Notes: generated by a model from the sequence alone, not told the origin. A DNA stretch of 64,000 nt from Effrenium voratum (GCA_963377175.1 CAUJNA010003749.1:755383-819382); one strand, 5' to 3'. Counted from the first letter of the stretch, positions 1 to 9,777 are shown. A program made the numbers and translations.

Positions 1-22
1 GATCGTTCCGGAGCAGCACGTC

Positions 23-830
23 TTGAAGGACATTTTCTTGCGACAGATTCGTGGATGTCACAAGATCAAGTATGACCTCGATACATACGAGCGTGCAAAA
101 GATGGGTCGTATGACAAGAGCTACGAGTTTCTTGTTCAAGCCGTTCGTGATGTTTTGACTCGGGAGCGATTGCAGTCAAATCGTGATCGTGTTGCTCGAG
201 CTCACAATCAGAAGGTCGGTGCTCCAGCTCCCAAGGCAAATCCTGGGCGTGCAAGAGATCCTTCAGCGGTCAAGTATTGCTACGATTTTCAGAAAGGCAA
301 GTGCACTCGGGATAATTGCATTTACAAGCATGAGAAAGACCCAAGACCCCCGAGCCAAAATCCGAAAGGAAAGGGTCGGGGGCGCTTTGACGGGGAGAGA
401 CAGGGATCGGTCGGCATCGAGAAAGAGAGCGGAGCTGAAAAAGATCCCGTGCAGGTTTTTCAAAGGCGGTCAGGGGAAATGCACTCGCGGAGACAACTGT
501 GCGTTTTCGCATGAGACTCGGTCTGCTGCACCAGCAACAGATAAGCCGAGCCCAAAGAAAGGAGCCAGCAGAAGTAGGTCTCCCACCCCAAAGGGAAAAG
601 GGAGAAAGCGATCCCAGAGCAAAAAGGGCGAGTCCTCAGCCGCTGTGTGTCTGAGGGTGAAAGAGATCAATGCATGCCTCGCAGCATGCCGCCCAAAGCA
701 AGATTTCTGGGAAGTTGACTCGGTGAACGAGATGGTCATTCGACACCATGTGATGCCCCGAAAAGCGCTTTATGATCCGAAGAGTGCAAAAGACCTTCCA
801 ATTTCGCTGGAATTTTATTGGATCAGCGCA
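23..830 (+). pseudogene. gag: Element 1 gag-like protein with two CCCH zinc fingers (frame-broken)
   Basis: Nucleocapsid-type region that would bind element RNA. The first frame (from 23) holds a CCCH finger, CYDFQKGKC followed by C and H (Cys-x7-Cys-x4-Cys-x3-His). The second finger, starting CRFFKGGQGKC and ending CAFSH, lies in the next frame, so a one-base shift falls at about 370-420. Between and after the fingers the protein is rich in Lys, Arg, Ser and Pro, usual for a gag tail. Most Copia gags use a CCHC knuckle; CCCH fingers here are also found in element 2, which suggests a lineage trait. The N-terminal capsid part is cut by the window edge. A second shift near 830 leads into the protease frame. 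Confidence 0.7.
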
Positions 831-2647
831 TCACCAAAGCCAACATCAATGGCAAAGAGCAAGTGTTTGGTGATTTCTGGGCGGATCCTGATGAAGGTTT
901 GGAGCAATACTGGACTGGGCAAACAATTTTCATTTGCAGTACAGATGTTTCCAATACCCGCAGATGCGTCAAATTCGCAGACTATGTCGAGATCGTCGAG
1001 ATCGAGGCCAAAGGGCTATGCCTATCATGTGCTCCAAAGCCGAATGACCCTGAGGTTGTGTGGTATGATGGTTGTGCGCCTGGCTCAAATCCCAAGGATC
1101 TGATCGATGCTAAAGACAAAGCTTTGATACTGGAGGGGGTTGTTGAGTTGATGCATGCAAACTACAACGCGCCTTGTGGGTTCTATTGCGAATACTACGA
1201 TGACAATGACCCAATTTATTGCGGTTTGTATTGTCCTGGCTGTTGGATTGATGATGATGAAACGAACCTTGACGATGTGCCGGAGTATATTGCTACGCCA
1301 GCACCAGCAGGGCTTCGTCAGTGGTTTGTCGACACAGGTAGTGAACAAGATCTGGTTGACGCTGAGCGTGCAGTTACACTTCAAAAGAAGATAAATCCTG
1401 CATTGACTCCAATCAATCTTTCAACAGCAAATGGTTCAATTTGCGCAGACAAGATTGCGGACTTCTCCATTGATCAGTTGAACGAGGTCGTCACTCCGTA
1501 TGTCTTGCCGAGCACGCCAGCTGTTCTTTCTGTTGGTCAAAGATGTTTGGAAAAGGGGTACGATTTCGTATGGAGAAAGAACAGTGCTCCGTACTTTGTG
1601 CGACCTGATGGCAAGGCGGTAATATTGAAGCTCGATGGGCGAGTTCCGTATGTTGACGATCAGTGCGAGGTCATAGCTTCTGAATCTGCTATGCCTGTTG
1701 CGCTTGCTGCATCCGATCAGAAGATCGGGGGCGTTGAAAAGCCTTCATTTTCAAGCGGGGGGCAACCTCCGCCGGATGCTGCATCGTTTCCATTGCGCCC
1801 TGATGAAGCTGAACCGCCGGAACCGGAGTTTGATCCGGAATTGGAGGACAACCCTCAGGTTGCGGAAGCTCCAAAACCGATGTCAAAGCGTTCAAAAGAC
1901 ATGATGATGCGTGAGGCCAAAAGTGAAGAGCATCTTTTCACCCACAGGCCCAAGAACCCATTTTGCGAAACGTGTGTGCGATCAAAGATGCAAGCACCTC
2001 AGGCTCGTCGCAGACATGGATCTTCTTCGGTGGATGCAAAAGCATTTGGAGATCATGTGACTGCTGACCACGTCATTTCAAATGATGAGACGTATGGGTT
2101 CAAGGGCGAGTGGAATGCTTTGGTCGTGAAAGATGTGTTCACGCAGTTCCGGTATTTTTATCCTTCAGCAAGGCAAGATGCTGACAGTTGCGTTCGTGCA
2201 TTTCAACATTTCACGAAGCCAGATGATCATGTTGGGATTTTCTATTCCGACAATTCTGGCGAAATTGCAGCTGCAGTAAAGAGTATGGGTTGGAGACACG
2301 TGCTGAGCCAGCCATATGTCAGTCAATCTTCCGGGGTGATCGAGCGCGAGATCCGTACAATTCTGGAGGGAGCAAGGGCAAATCTGTTTCAGAGTGGTTT
2401 GCCGGTTGAGCTTTGGCCTTTGGCAGCCCAACATCATGCATTTGCTCTCCATGTTACAATTCCAGATGACAAGGACAAGTCGCCGTGGGCTTTGCGTTTT
2501 GGTGATGAGTTTCCTGACACGAAGATCCCATTTGGTGCAAAATTGTCGTATTGGATCAATCGTCAGCGCGTCGATTCGAAGCAGTCCAAGTTTCTGCCAA
2601 CTTCGGATGTCGGCATTTTTGTTGGCTATCATGTGCCACACGCATGA
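818..2647 (+). CDS. pol: Element 1 protease-integrase segment of pol
   Basis: The first ~170 residues are acidic and Cys-rich and unassigned. The retropepsin motif WFVDTGSEQDLV has its catalytic Asp at about residue 172. The integrase zinc-binding His-x3-His and Cys-x2-Cys lie at about 372-387 (HLFTH, CETC), and the catalytic triad is best placed at D417 (TADHV), D478 (YSDNSG) and E509 (GVIERE). The protease matures the polyprotein and the integrase inserts cDNA. The stop at 2645-2647 is premature: coding goes on in another frame from about 2640 (THEILVLPLKNL), fitting a one-base indel. The chosen start is only the first in-frame one; the true product continues from gag. Confidence 0.85.
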   Translation: MDQRITKANINGKEQVFGDFWADPDEGLEQYWTGQTIFICSTDVSNTRRCVKFADYVEIVEIEAKGLCLSCAPKPNDPEVVWYDGCAPGSNPKDLIDAKDKALILEGVVELMHANYNAPCGFYCEYYDDNDPIYCGLYCPGCWIDDDETNLDDVPEYIATPAPAGLRQWFVDTGSEQDLVDAERAVTLQKKINPALTPINLSTANGSICADKIADFSIDQLNEVVTPYVLPSTPAVLSVGQRCLEKGYDFVWRKNSAPYFVRPDGKAVILKLDGRVPYVDDQCEVIASESAMPVALAASDQKIGGVEKPSFSSGGQPPPDAASFPLRPDEAEPPEPEFDPELEDNPQVAEAPKPMSKRSKDMMMREAKSEEHLFTHRPKNPFCETCVRSKMQAPQARRRHGSSSVDAKAFGDHVTADHVISNDETYGFKGEWNALVVKDVFTQFRYFYPSARQDADSCVRAFQHFTKPDDHVGIFYSDNSGEIAAAVKSMGWRHVLSQPYVSQSSGVIEREIRTILEGARANLFQSGLPVELWPLAAQHHAFALHVTIPDDKDKSPWALRFGDEFPDTKIPFGAKLSYWINRQRVDSKQSKFLPTSDVGIFVGYHVPHA

Positions 2648-4091
2648 AATTTTGGTATTGCCGCTCAAGAATTTGCCGGACAAGTTGCGGACGGGTGACA
2701 TTAATCCCCTCCGCGTCAAGCAGTATGAGTTCAGTCTGCTTGATGAGACGTTTGTTTTTCCCGCAAAGCAAGCTATTGCCGACGACAAACCGTGTTCTCC
2801 GGACGAATTGGAATATGAGCCGGAGTCGCATTTGCAGCCTGGCGAAGCAGCTGTGCCGGAGGAGGTTTTGATGGAAGATCCTCCCGCACCTGCCGAGGGA
2901 CTTGCTGATCACGATCCTGATCACATGCCGGATGGGTCGGCAGTTCCACCTGGGTTTCAATGGGATGGTTTTCGTTTGGTGAGAGCCCGAAAGTCAAGTC
3001 GTCCACCTGGTATTCCATCAGATATGTGGAAACTTGCCTCTCCCAAAGAACGCGCTCGTGTTGCTGAGGAGTATCGCAAGGAGCTCGCGATGAAGAAGGA
3101 GGCAAAGCCAGCTGCTGCAGACGTAGCTGCCACGGCCGTCTGTGTTCAGCCCAATCGCGCTGTTCATGGTCAGGGGGGCACAGTCACTAAGCTCCCGTCG
3201 CCGGCAGCCGTTGCATCAGCTATTCCCGAAACGCTTGCCCCTGCGATGCCTGTCACAGTCAACGAAAAAGGAAAGACTGTTCATGAGCATCGAGCGTGTG
3301 TCACTGCAGTTATTGAAGAGCATATCAAAGACAACCGTGAAGATTTGGTCAATGCTTTGTTGATGACTGCAGCAGTTGCAAGGCTTATCCCGCGCTCGGA
3401 AGTTGCAAACACTCCTGAGGCAAAGAAGGCTTTGGATGTCGAATGGGAGAAGCTCAGAAGCAAAGGTACCTGGGACGAGTCGCGGGTAAAAGAATGCAAG
3501 ACAGTCATTGCTGAAGCTAAGGCAAAGGGGGAAAAGGCCCACATAGCCCGTATCTTTGAGGCGTGTTACCTCAAGGGAAGCGAGCTCGCTGTGGGCGACC
3601 CCAGCCGAAAGTATAAAGGCAGAACTGTTTTCGAAGGAAACCGTGTTGTTGATGAGAACTATGAGCAAGCGATGTTTGCTGAACTTGGTTCTTCCCCTGC
3701 GAGCATGGAAGCAGGCAAGATTGTCGACCTGTATGGTTCTCAGCCTGGATTTGGTAAGCAGCAGGGGGATGCAAAGCAGGCATACACGCAGGCATTGTTC
3801 GAAGGCATCACTACATGGGTGAGACTTCCACGAGACCGTTGGCCCAAAGAATGGATTGGCAAGTACAATGATCCACTGTCACCTTTGATTTTGGCATTGT
3901 ATGGTCACATTGACAGCGGTGGCTTGTGGGAGAACCATTTCGAAACTGGTCTTCGAAAGAACAAGTGGAGGCCATTGTTGAAAGGCATTTGGCAAAGCGT
4001 ATTCTTCCATGATGAGCTCAAGCTTTTGTTGGTTGTTTATGTTGATGACCTCAAGCTGGCTGGCCCAACTGCTAATTTGGCAAAAGGGTGA
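2640..4091 (+). CDS. pol: Element 1 reverse transcriptase segment of pol
   Basis: Copia-type RT (RVT_2 family), making cDNA from element RNA. After a Pro/Glu-rich linker, RT signatures include GDPSRKYKGRTVFEGNRV, GDAKQAYTQALFEG, ILALYGHIDSGGLWE and the catalytic box VVYVDDLKLAGP near 4036-4060. The frame stops at 4089-4091 just after ANLAKG. The expected continuation (KNIES...) lies one frame over, so one base is probably missing in AAAGGGTGAAAG. The acidic residues of the YVDD box are intact. Confidence 0.85.
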   Translation, partial: THEILVLPLKNLPDKLRTGDINPLRVKQYEFSLLDETFVFPAKQAIADDKPCSPDELEYEPESHLQPGEAAVPEEVLMEDPPAPAEGLADHDPDHMPDGSAVPPGFQWDGFRLVRARKSSRPPGIPSDMWKLASPKERARVAEEYRKELAMKKEAKPAAADVAATAVCVQPNRAVHGQGGTVTKLPSPAAVASAIPETLAPAMPVTVNEKGKTVHEHRACVTAVIEEHIKDNREDLVNALLMTAAVARLIPRSEVANTPEAKKALDVEWEKLRSKGTWDESRVKECKTVIAEAKAKGEKAHIARIFEACYLKGSELAVGDPSRKYKGRTVFEGNRVVDENYEQAMFAELGSSPASMEAGKIVDLYGSQPGFGKQQGDAKQAYTQALFEGITTWVRLPRDRWPKEWIGKYNDPLSPLILALYGHIDSGGLWENHFETGLRKNKWRPLLKGIWQSVFFHDELKLLLVVYVDDLKLAGPTANLAKG

Positions 4092-4160
4092 AAGAACATC
4101 GAGTCTGCAATCGAGATCGACACGCCGGAGTCGCTCGGAAGGTATTTTGGCTGCGAACAT

Positions 4161-7100
4161 GTGGAGCAGAATCAGGTGACATTGACAAAAGAACATCACC
4201 CATTTGCTCATGTGTTCGAAAAGCAGAGCGCAAGTCCTGCCGTCCCTCACAGAACGGAAGATTATTGGGAGCATTTCCCTGAGGAAAAGATTTGGGTTCG
4301 ACACCATCTTTATCCCAGAAGGAAGAGGTATGCCCCCGAGAAATTTGAGGGACTGCTGGATCTCCGCGTGACCTGTGTCGCAAAGGGCAACACATATGAG
4401 TATCTCGAGGACTCGTGGAAAGCACAAGCCGATGTCAAGGAGAAGAATTGGTGGACCGGCTGCACAGTTTTCAGCTATGCCGACCAGGTGGGAGGACACG
4501 CAGCCGCGGCAGCAATGAGAAACAAAACTGCTGCGAAGAAACAGTCAAAGAAGTCCAAGTTCAAGGAGCTCATTGACATGGATCACCCAAAAGACGGTTG
4601 CATGAAGAAACCCGTCAACATCGTCCATTATGACATGGCCGATTTCTTGGATTCATGCGTTGAGTCTTATTGTGAGCTTGCGAAGACTTCTCGTGCTACC
4701 CTCAAGAATGTTTCGACCCCGTTTCATGAAATGAGGACAGCACTTCCGCGTGAGAGCGAGAAAGAACCAACTGGTAAGTTGCAACCCATAGCAAGCCGGG
4801 TTTTGATGAAGATTCTTTTTGCTGCAAGAATGGCGAGATACGATCTTCTTCGAGCAACTCAGTCACTTGCTTCGCGCGTTACAAAATGGTCCAAAGACTG
4901 TGATGAGGGATTGCATCGTTTGGTTGCTTACATCAATTCGACCCTCAATCACAGGATGTCATGTTTTATTGGGGACAGTTTGCTGGATTGCCGACTGTGG
5001 GTTTTCGGAGATGCCGACTATGCAGGTGAGTTCGACTCGAGGTCAACTACTGGCTGTGTGGCGGTCATCGTCGGTCCCAACACGTATTACCCCATCAATG
5101 CGTTTTCGAAGAAGCAGACTAGTACTGCTATGTCATCAACCGAAGCCGAAGTTGTTGCTGCCAATCACTCTGTGCGAGCGCAAGGTTTACCAACGCTTTC
5201 ACTCATGAGTGTGCTGTGGGAATTGCTTGATGCACCCAAGGAAAAGCAGCCAGCTGGTGGCAACGCCAAGCCGATTCCGTTTCCAGGCCGGGACAACTCC
5301 GGTCAGGGGGGCAATCCCGTGTTGGTTTATGTCGACCCCGAGTTGGACGAGATTCGGTATGGTGGTTTTGAGCAGCATGAAAGGACGATAGCACCTCTTC
5401 GCGGATTGAATGTTCATTTGAATGAGAAGTTTAAAGTTGCATTTTGTGAAGACAATCAAGCAACAATTCACATCATTCAGACTGGAAATTCCGCACAGCT
5501 TCGTCATGCTGACAGAACTCAAAGAACTTCTTTGGCGTGGCTTCGAGAACAATTCACGAAAGGTTTCTTCAATCTCGTCAACGTCAACACTGTGTATCAG
5601 GTTGTGGACATCTTGACCAAGCCGTTTACGAGCAAAGCAAAATGGGATCACGCTTGCAATCTTATTGGAGTACGGTGGGTGCAGTTGGATGGAAACATTA
5701 CAATCAAACCAGCCCCCACTAGCGAGGCGCAAGCTTCCGCCGTTTCCACGCATGAAACCTATGATCGGTTCTTGTGCGAATCTTGCTGTTCTGATGATTC
5801 CAAGCTCGGCGACAAATCAAGATTACCAGCATTTGGTTGCAAGGTGCTTAGAGTAACTGAGCGTCAAAATGCGTTGGTTGCTGATACATTGCAATGGGTA
5901 TTTGACGAGGTGCAACTTTTCAGGAAGAATGTCAAGTCCAAAACACCGCCCTGCGTGATGCTTCATGCTTCACTTCCGTGTACGGGTGGGTGCCCCTGGA
6001 ACAATATCAATGGTCAGACTCAAGAAGGTCAAGCCAAGATCCAGGAGCACAAGGCGTTGTTTCGCAAACTGCTGAAGCGTTTGGACAAACTTATCACTAT
6101 GCTTCGACAGCTTGACATTGTGCTTGTGATCAACATGGAACTTCCTAAGCTTTGCAGTTATTGGAAGAACTATTTCGTGCATGATTTCCTCATGAAATAT
6201 GAGTTGGTCAAGTACAATTGCGATGGTTGCATGTTTGGTGTTCTGGACAAGGATGGAAATTTGTTGCAAAAGTCATGGACTATTGCTTCTTCCTGTCAAT
6301 CGTTGGCCAAACTGCAACAGTATAAGTGCACAAAGGATCATCAGCATGGACAGTCCAGGGGGGCGGCCCTCAAACGTGCTGAATCTTACACGTATGAAAT
6401 GACTGACCTGATCCATGGATGTTTTTCTGAGTTTGCTGACAGCATGAAACAGGTTGTCACCGATAGCTCGGCTCAGAGACCCACAAAACGTGCACTTGTT
6501 GCTCTTAAGCTTCCCTCACCGGTAGCCGCAATGGCTGCTTACAACCTCGGGGAGTATTCGGAGGGCAACTTGGAGTACTGGCGAGGAGTGATGACGAGCT
6601 TTACGTCGAACACTCTGTTCCAGGAGACGAGGCCCGAGGACCGCAAGACAATGGAGCAGATTCTCGGAGCACAGGCCACTCTCCAAAGCTCATGCGCTAT
6701 GTGGGCGGCTGACTACGCGCCGGAGCTCATGGACACGCTTTGCGCTGTCAATGACAAAGGCCTTGGCCGCATCACGCCCGGGGCAACCTGTGGCCGAAAT
6801 AGCGTGTACCTCGTCGTGAGTGACTCCAGCCTCGCCCTCGGTGGCAAGAGGAACCGCAAGAGGGCGGACCTGGCGCAGGACATGAACTACAACCGCAGCA
6901 CGAGTTGTAGCCACTGTGAGGTGAGAATGTCTTGGGGAAAGGACCTCACATTTCTCACGTGGACAGTGAAGAGCGCCCTGAAGGACCTCAAGAAGCGTCC
7001 TGAGTTTAAGGACCATGAATTCTTCGTGACGGTGTACTGGTCCGGGAACGAGCTCGTTGGCAGCGGTGGGATCTGCGATGAGCCCGAATGGCCATACCGA

Positions 7101-8054
7101 TGCGGAGACGGTCACTGGCCCGAGCTGTTCAACAAGTGCGCCAAGGCGATCGATGTGCTTGAGGAGTGCAGGAGTTGGTGGGGCATTGCGAACATCACGA
7201 TCTTGGCCAACACCGAGGGTTCGTACTATATGCTCCCGCCCATCTACAACCAGTTCATGGAAAAGTTGTTGGATGAGTCGCTCAACAAGCACAAGCTCCT
7301 TCGCAAGAAGGAGTCGACGTTCTTGGTGTCTCGACAGGACAGGCTTGACAACTACCACATGGTGGACTCCATCGAGAACCGGAAGACGACGGTGGAGTGG
7401 TTGTGGTCGCTGTTCAACGTCATGAAGTGTGTCGCTGTCGTTGAGTCCCACAAAGAAGATTTCAACAACGTGAGGTTGTACCTGGAATATTCCCATGACG
7501 CCGAAGCTGGACTCAATCCGTACACTTTGGCTGAGTATGAGGCGAACAGGAAGCTCACGCTTGAGTCATGGGAAAGCCTTCAACGTCCGATCAAGCTCGC
7601 GAAGGGCCGCATCCTCGAAAAGATCGAGGAAGTCGAAGTCAAGGAGGAGATCGAATATGATGACGATGACGCACTCCCGCAAGGGAGTGCCGCTGAGGCT
7701 GCGCTTGGCGTCAAGGCCGCTCCGGCTACACCCAAGTTCACCGCGAAAGCATCGCCAAAGGTACAGGCGAAAACATCGACTGCTGCGGTGGCATCGGATG
7801 TGCGGGGGGCAACCCCTGCCGGAAGCGCATTGCCAGGCAAGCCCGGCGGAACCGTCATCTTCCGCGGCCAGGAGTACGAGGCGAGGATTCTCCCGGGCAC
7901 GATCCTGAAGGTGCCCAACTTCATGAAGGGAGAGACGTCCTCGACCGATCGGTGCACAACCATATCTGGAATGCTTCGTGGCAGGTTTCAAGAACAGAGG
8001 CCACTCGACTTCGATGAGAACTATTTTGTCGACGTCCACCAGCCAGCTATGTGA
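4161..8054 (+). CDS. pol: Element 1 polyprotein: RT tail, RNase H, then methyltransferase-like and SGNH-like domains
   Basis: One 1297-residue open frame. Residues ~1-270 are the RT connection region. Copia RNase H follows: DADYAGEFDSRSTTG (Asp284), SSTEAEVVAANHS, CEDNQATIHI, RHADRT and DILTKPF (to about residue 510). A Copia polyprotein normally ends here; this one continues for ~780 residues. About 590-755 holds a PCTGG methyltransferase-like domain, about 880-1085 an SGNH-like fold, then an acidic/Ala-Pro-Lys linker, and the last ~60 residues look like the start of the Tpt1-like domain. The frame ends at 8052-8054 by a shift; coding continues in the 7978-9777 frame. The accessory part is either fused to pol or expressed from a processed RNA; the sequence does not say which. 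Confidence 0.8.
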   Translation: MEQNQVTLTKEHHPFAHVFEKQSASPAVPHRTEDYWEHFPEEKIWVRHHLYPRRKRYAPEKFEGLLDLRVTCVAKGNTYEYLEDSWKAQADVKEKNWWTGCTVFSYADQVGGHAAAAAMRNKTAAKKQSKKSKFKELIDMDHPKDGCMKKPVNIVHYDMADFLDSCVESYCELAKTSRATLKNVSTPFHEMRTALPRESEKEPTGKLQPIASRVLMKILFAARMARYDLLRATQSLASRVTKWSKDCDEGLHRLVAYINSTLNHRMSCFIGDSLLDCRLWVFGDADYAGEFDSRSTTGCVAVIVGPNTYYPINAFSKKQTSTAMSSTEAEVVAANHSVRAQGLPTLSLMSVLWELLDAPKEKQPAGGNAKPIPFPGRDNSGQGGNPVLVYVDPELDEIRYGGFEQHERTIAPLRGLNVHLNEKFKVAFCEDNQATIHIIQTGNSAQLRHADRTQRTSLAWLREQFTKGFFNLVNVNTVYQVVDILTKPFTSKAKWDHACNLIGVRWVQLDGNITIKPAPTSEAQASAVSTHETYDRFLCESCCSDDSKLGDKSRLPAFGCKVLRVTERQNALVADTLQWVFDEVQLFRKNVKSKTPPCVMLHASLPCTGGCPWNNINGQTQEGQAKIQEHKALFRKLLKRLDKLITMLRQLDIVLVINMELPKLCSYWKNYFVHDFLMKYELVKYNCDGCMFGVLDKDGNLLQKSWTIASSCQSLAKLQQYKCTKDHQHGQSRGAALKRAESYTYEMTDLIHGCFSEFADSMKQVVTDSSAQRPTKRALVALKLPSPVAAMAAYNLGEYSEGNLEYWRGVMTSFTSNTLFQETRPEDRKTMEQILGAQATLQSSCAMWAADYAPELMDTLCAVNDKGLGRITPGATCGRNSVYLVVSDSSLALGGKRNRKRADLAQDMNYNRSTSCSHCEVRMSWGKDLTFLTWTVKSALKDLKKRPEFKDHEFFVTVYWSGNELVGSGGICDEPEWPYRCGDGHWPELFNKCAKAIDVLEECRSWWGIANITILANTEGSYYMLPPIYNQFMEKLLDESLNKHKLLRKKESTFLVSRQDRLDNYHMVDSIENRKTTVEWLWSLFNVMKCVAVVESHKEDFNNVRLYLEYSHDAEAGLNPYTLAEYEANRKLTLESWESLQRPIKLAKGRILEKIEEVEVKEEIEYDDDDALPQGSAAEAALGVKAAPATPKFTAKASPKVQAKTSTAAVASDVRGATPAGSALPGKPGGTVIFRGQEYEARILPGTILKVPNFMKGETSSTDRCTTISGMLRGRFQEQRPLDFDENYFVDVHQPAM
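5935..6440 (+). other. Methyltransferase-like (PCTGG) domain in element 1
   Basis: Seen: a segment with SLPCTGGCPW (Cys607 of the 4161-8054 frame), a hydrophobic strand ending in MELPKLCSYW, then CDGCMFG, KSW and a C...H.HG ending. The same pattern in the same order occurs in element 2 at 32.75-33.37 kb although the two elements are otherwise very different. Inference: the order (strand with Pro-Cys, strand with Glu, GC.(F/Y)G) resembles motifs IV, VI and VIII of cytosine-C5 methyltransferases, so this may be a captured, diverged DNA or RNA methyltransferase. Retrotransposon-borne cytosine methyltransferases have been reported in Symbiodinium. Motif I (SAM binding) is not evident, so a catalytically dead relative is possible. 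Confidence 0.45.
6780..7420 (+). other. SGNH/GDSL-hydrolase-like domain in element 1
   Basis: Three blocks fit the SGNH esterase family in the right order: block I YLVVSDSSLALG, with nucleophile candidate Ser889 of the 4161-8054 frame; block III VTVYWSGNELVG, with the Gly-Asn pair (Asn963); and block V DNYHM, a D-x-x-H pair (Asp1063, His1066). Spacing of ~175 residues between block I and block V is usual for the family. Substrate unknown. SGNH esterases occur in ORF1 proteins of CR1/L2-type LINEs, so capture by a retroelement has precedent; I know of none in Copia. Block II was not found with certainty. Element 2 does not show the same blocks at the corresponding place. Confidence 0.5.
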
Positions 8055-9777
8055 CAAATTCAACAGAAAGACCCGCAGCAATATCGGGTACAAGACGCTG
8101 TTGAAGATTTTTGCACTCGATCCGAAATGCAGATACACCGTCCTTGCGATCAAGCATCCTTCGGCTGCCGAGAACAACCAGGAGTGGGTTGTCATCAAGG
8201 TTCGTGCCAGTCAGGGACACGCCAGCAGCGTTGATGCTGATGGCGACATCAGCCGAAACCAGTACGCACTTGCGAAGGCCATCTACGGGAAGTTTCTCCC
8301 GGAGGACGCTCGCAAGGTCGGACTGCAGCTTTCGTCGATAGATGATGGCCCTGGCAAACTATACCATCGCACGAGCAAGAACGCAGCCGAGAACATCGTC
8401 AGGACAGGTTTGATCCCGGGTGGCGTTGGGGCCACGGAGAGTGGCCGCTCGCAGAGCCACTTCTCCATCCACCCGGTAGAGAGTTCATCGTACAATGCTG
8501 GAGTTCGAGCAACAATGCCCATTGAGCTTGTCATCGACTTCAAGTATGCGATTGAGCTCGGAGTGGTGTTTTTCCTTTCGGAGTCTGACGTCATGCTGAC
8601 CGCCGACATCGTTCCCAATGACTCCATTCTGTACTACACAGATGCGAAGACAGGTGAAGTGCTTTGGAGAAACGCCCTTCGTCTTGAGGCATTGGAGAAT
8701 AAAACGACTGTCGACACGCTCGCCGCAAGGCGAGCCGTCACTGTGACTGCAGACGAGGCCTTTCAGACCGATGCGGGGGGAAACAGGGCCACAAATCCTG
8801 AAGAAGAGCAGACGAATGAGGACACGGCCGCCTCTCGCCCGGGGCAACCCGCGGCCGACACCTCAGTCGTCAGGTTCAAGACTTTTGCTATGCCCGTCCA
8901 CTACACGGACTGCAGCCTCTGCGGCGAGGACATGATGCAGGGGCAGCTCAAGTGCCAGCGTTGCGGACGGAGTACCAAGGAGAACAATGATGTTCAGCTC
9001 TTCAGAGCCGCAAAGCGGATAACGCAGATGCTTGAGGAGGTGAGTCACCGCGTTGGCAAGACGGTTGATCAGCTCCTCATCAACGATTTCAAGGGCTATG
9101 CTGATGTTGCGAAGAGAGGAGCAACATCCTTCGAAGCCAAGCAGATTGAGGCTTCGAAGAACTACGATAGCAGGGCCCGCAAGCTTGGATACGACAATGT
9201 GGTGGATCGGTTTGACAAAGATGCGACCTTTGCCCTTCGCATGGTGGAGCAAGGACACAATCGCGACAGCCTCTACCAAATGTCTATCTATAGGTTTTGT
9301 GTCCTCCCCGAATTTCCACGGAGTTACGATCAGCGACTTCTCGGGGTTGGGCCAGGCTATGGAAAACGAGGTCTCCATTACGTGAGGACTGTCTACGTCA
9401 CCGGCGGCAAGGTCGGGGACTATGACGCCAGCCTGCACACGTTTCCATGGCTATTCTCGTATAACGGGAAAATGCTGAGCCTTCATCAAGTCGTCGCCCA
9501 GGTCAACATCCTCCCGGGGATGCGCAACCTTGTCACCTTTGGCGGGAAGTTCCCTACGCTCCGGGCAACCGGAGCCGAGGACCTCGAAGCTGAAGTCAAG
9601 GAGATTTGCTGCCAGGCGGAGGACGATGCGAAGAAGCCTCAGCCCGCCTCCAGCTCCGCTGCCAGAAGCCGAAGCTGGAGAGATTGGGGCAGTCAGGACT
9701 GGAGCAGTCAGGACTGGAGCAGTTGGCAGTGGTCGACCTGGAGTTCGCGCGGCTGGTCTACTAGCGGAAGGTGGTGA
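7920..9777 (+). CDS. Element 1 Tpt1/KptA-like RNA 2'-phosphotransferase domain with zinc ribbon
   Basis: Coordinates include the last ~45 codons of the previous frame, which hold the N-terminal Tpt1-like part (ISGMLRGR); the main frame is 7978-9777. Matches to Tpt1/KptA: VRASQGHAS (Arg76), LYHRTS (His130; family HGT), a GL turn followed by PGG, and GRSQSHFSIH (Arg157), then a GVVFFLSESDVMLT strand like the family's C-terminal half. Tpt1 moves an RNA 2'-phosphate to NAD+. The family's first Arg-His dyad reads LRG here, so the His is missing and activity is doubtful. A four-Cys zinc ribbon (CSLC...CQRC, from Cys312) and a Trp/Ser-rich tail follow. The stop at 9777 is followed by non-coding DNA. 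Confidence 0.6.

Noticed and set aside
183..254. Short minus-strand frames over the gag and pol regions
   Set aside because: They are antisense shadows of the retrotransposon genes with no domain content.
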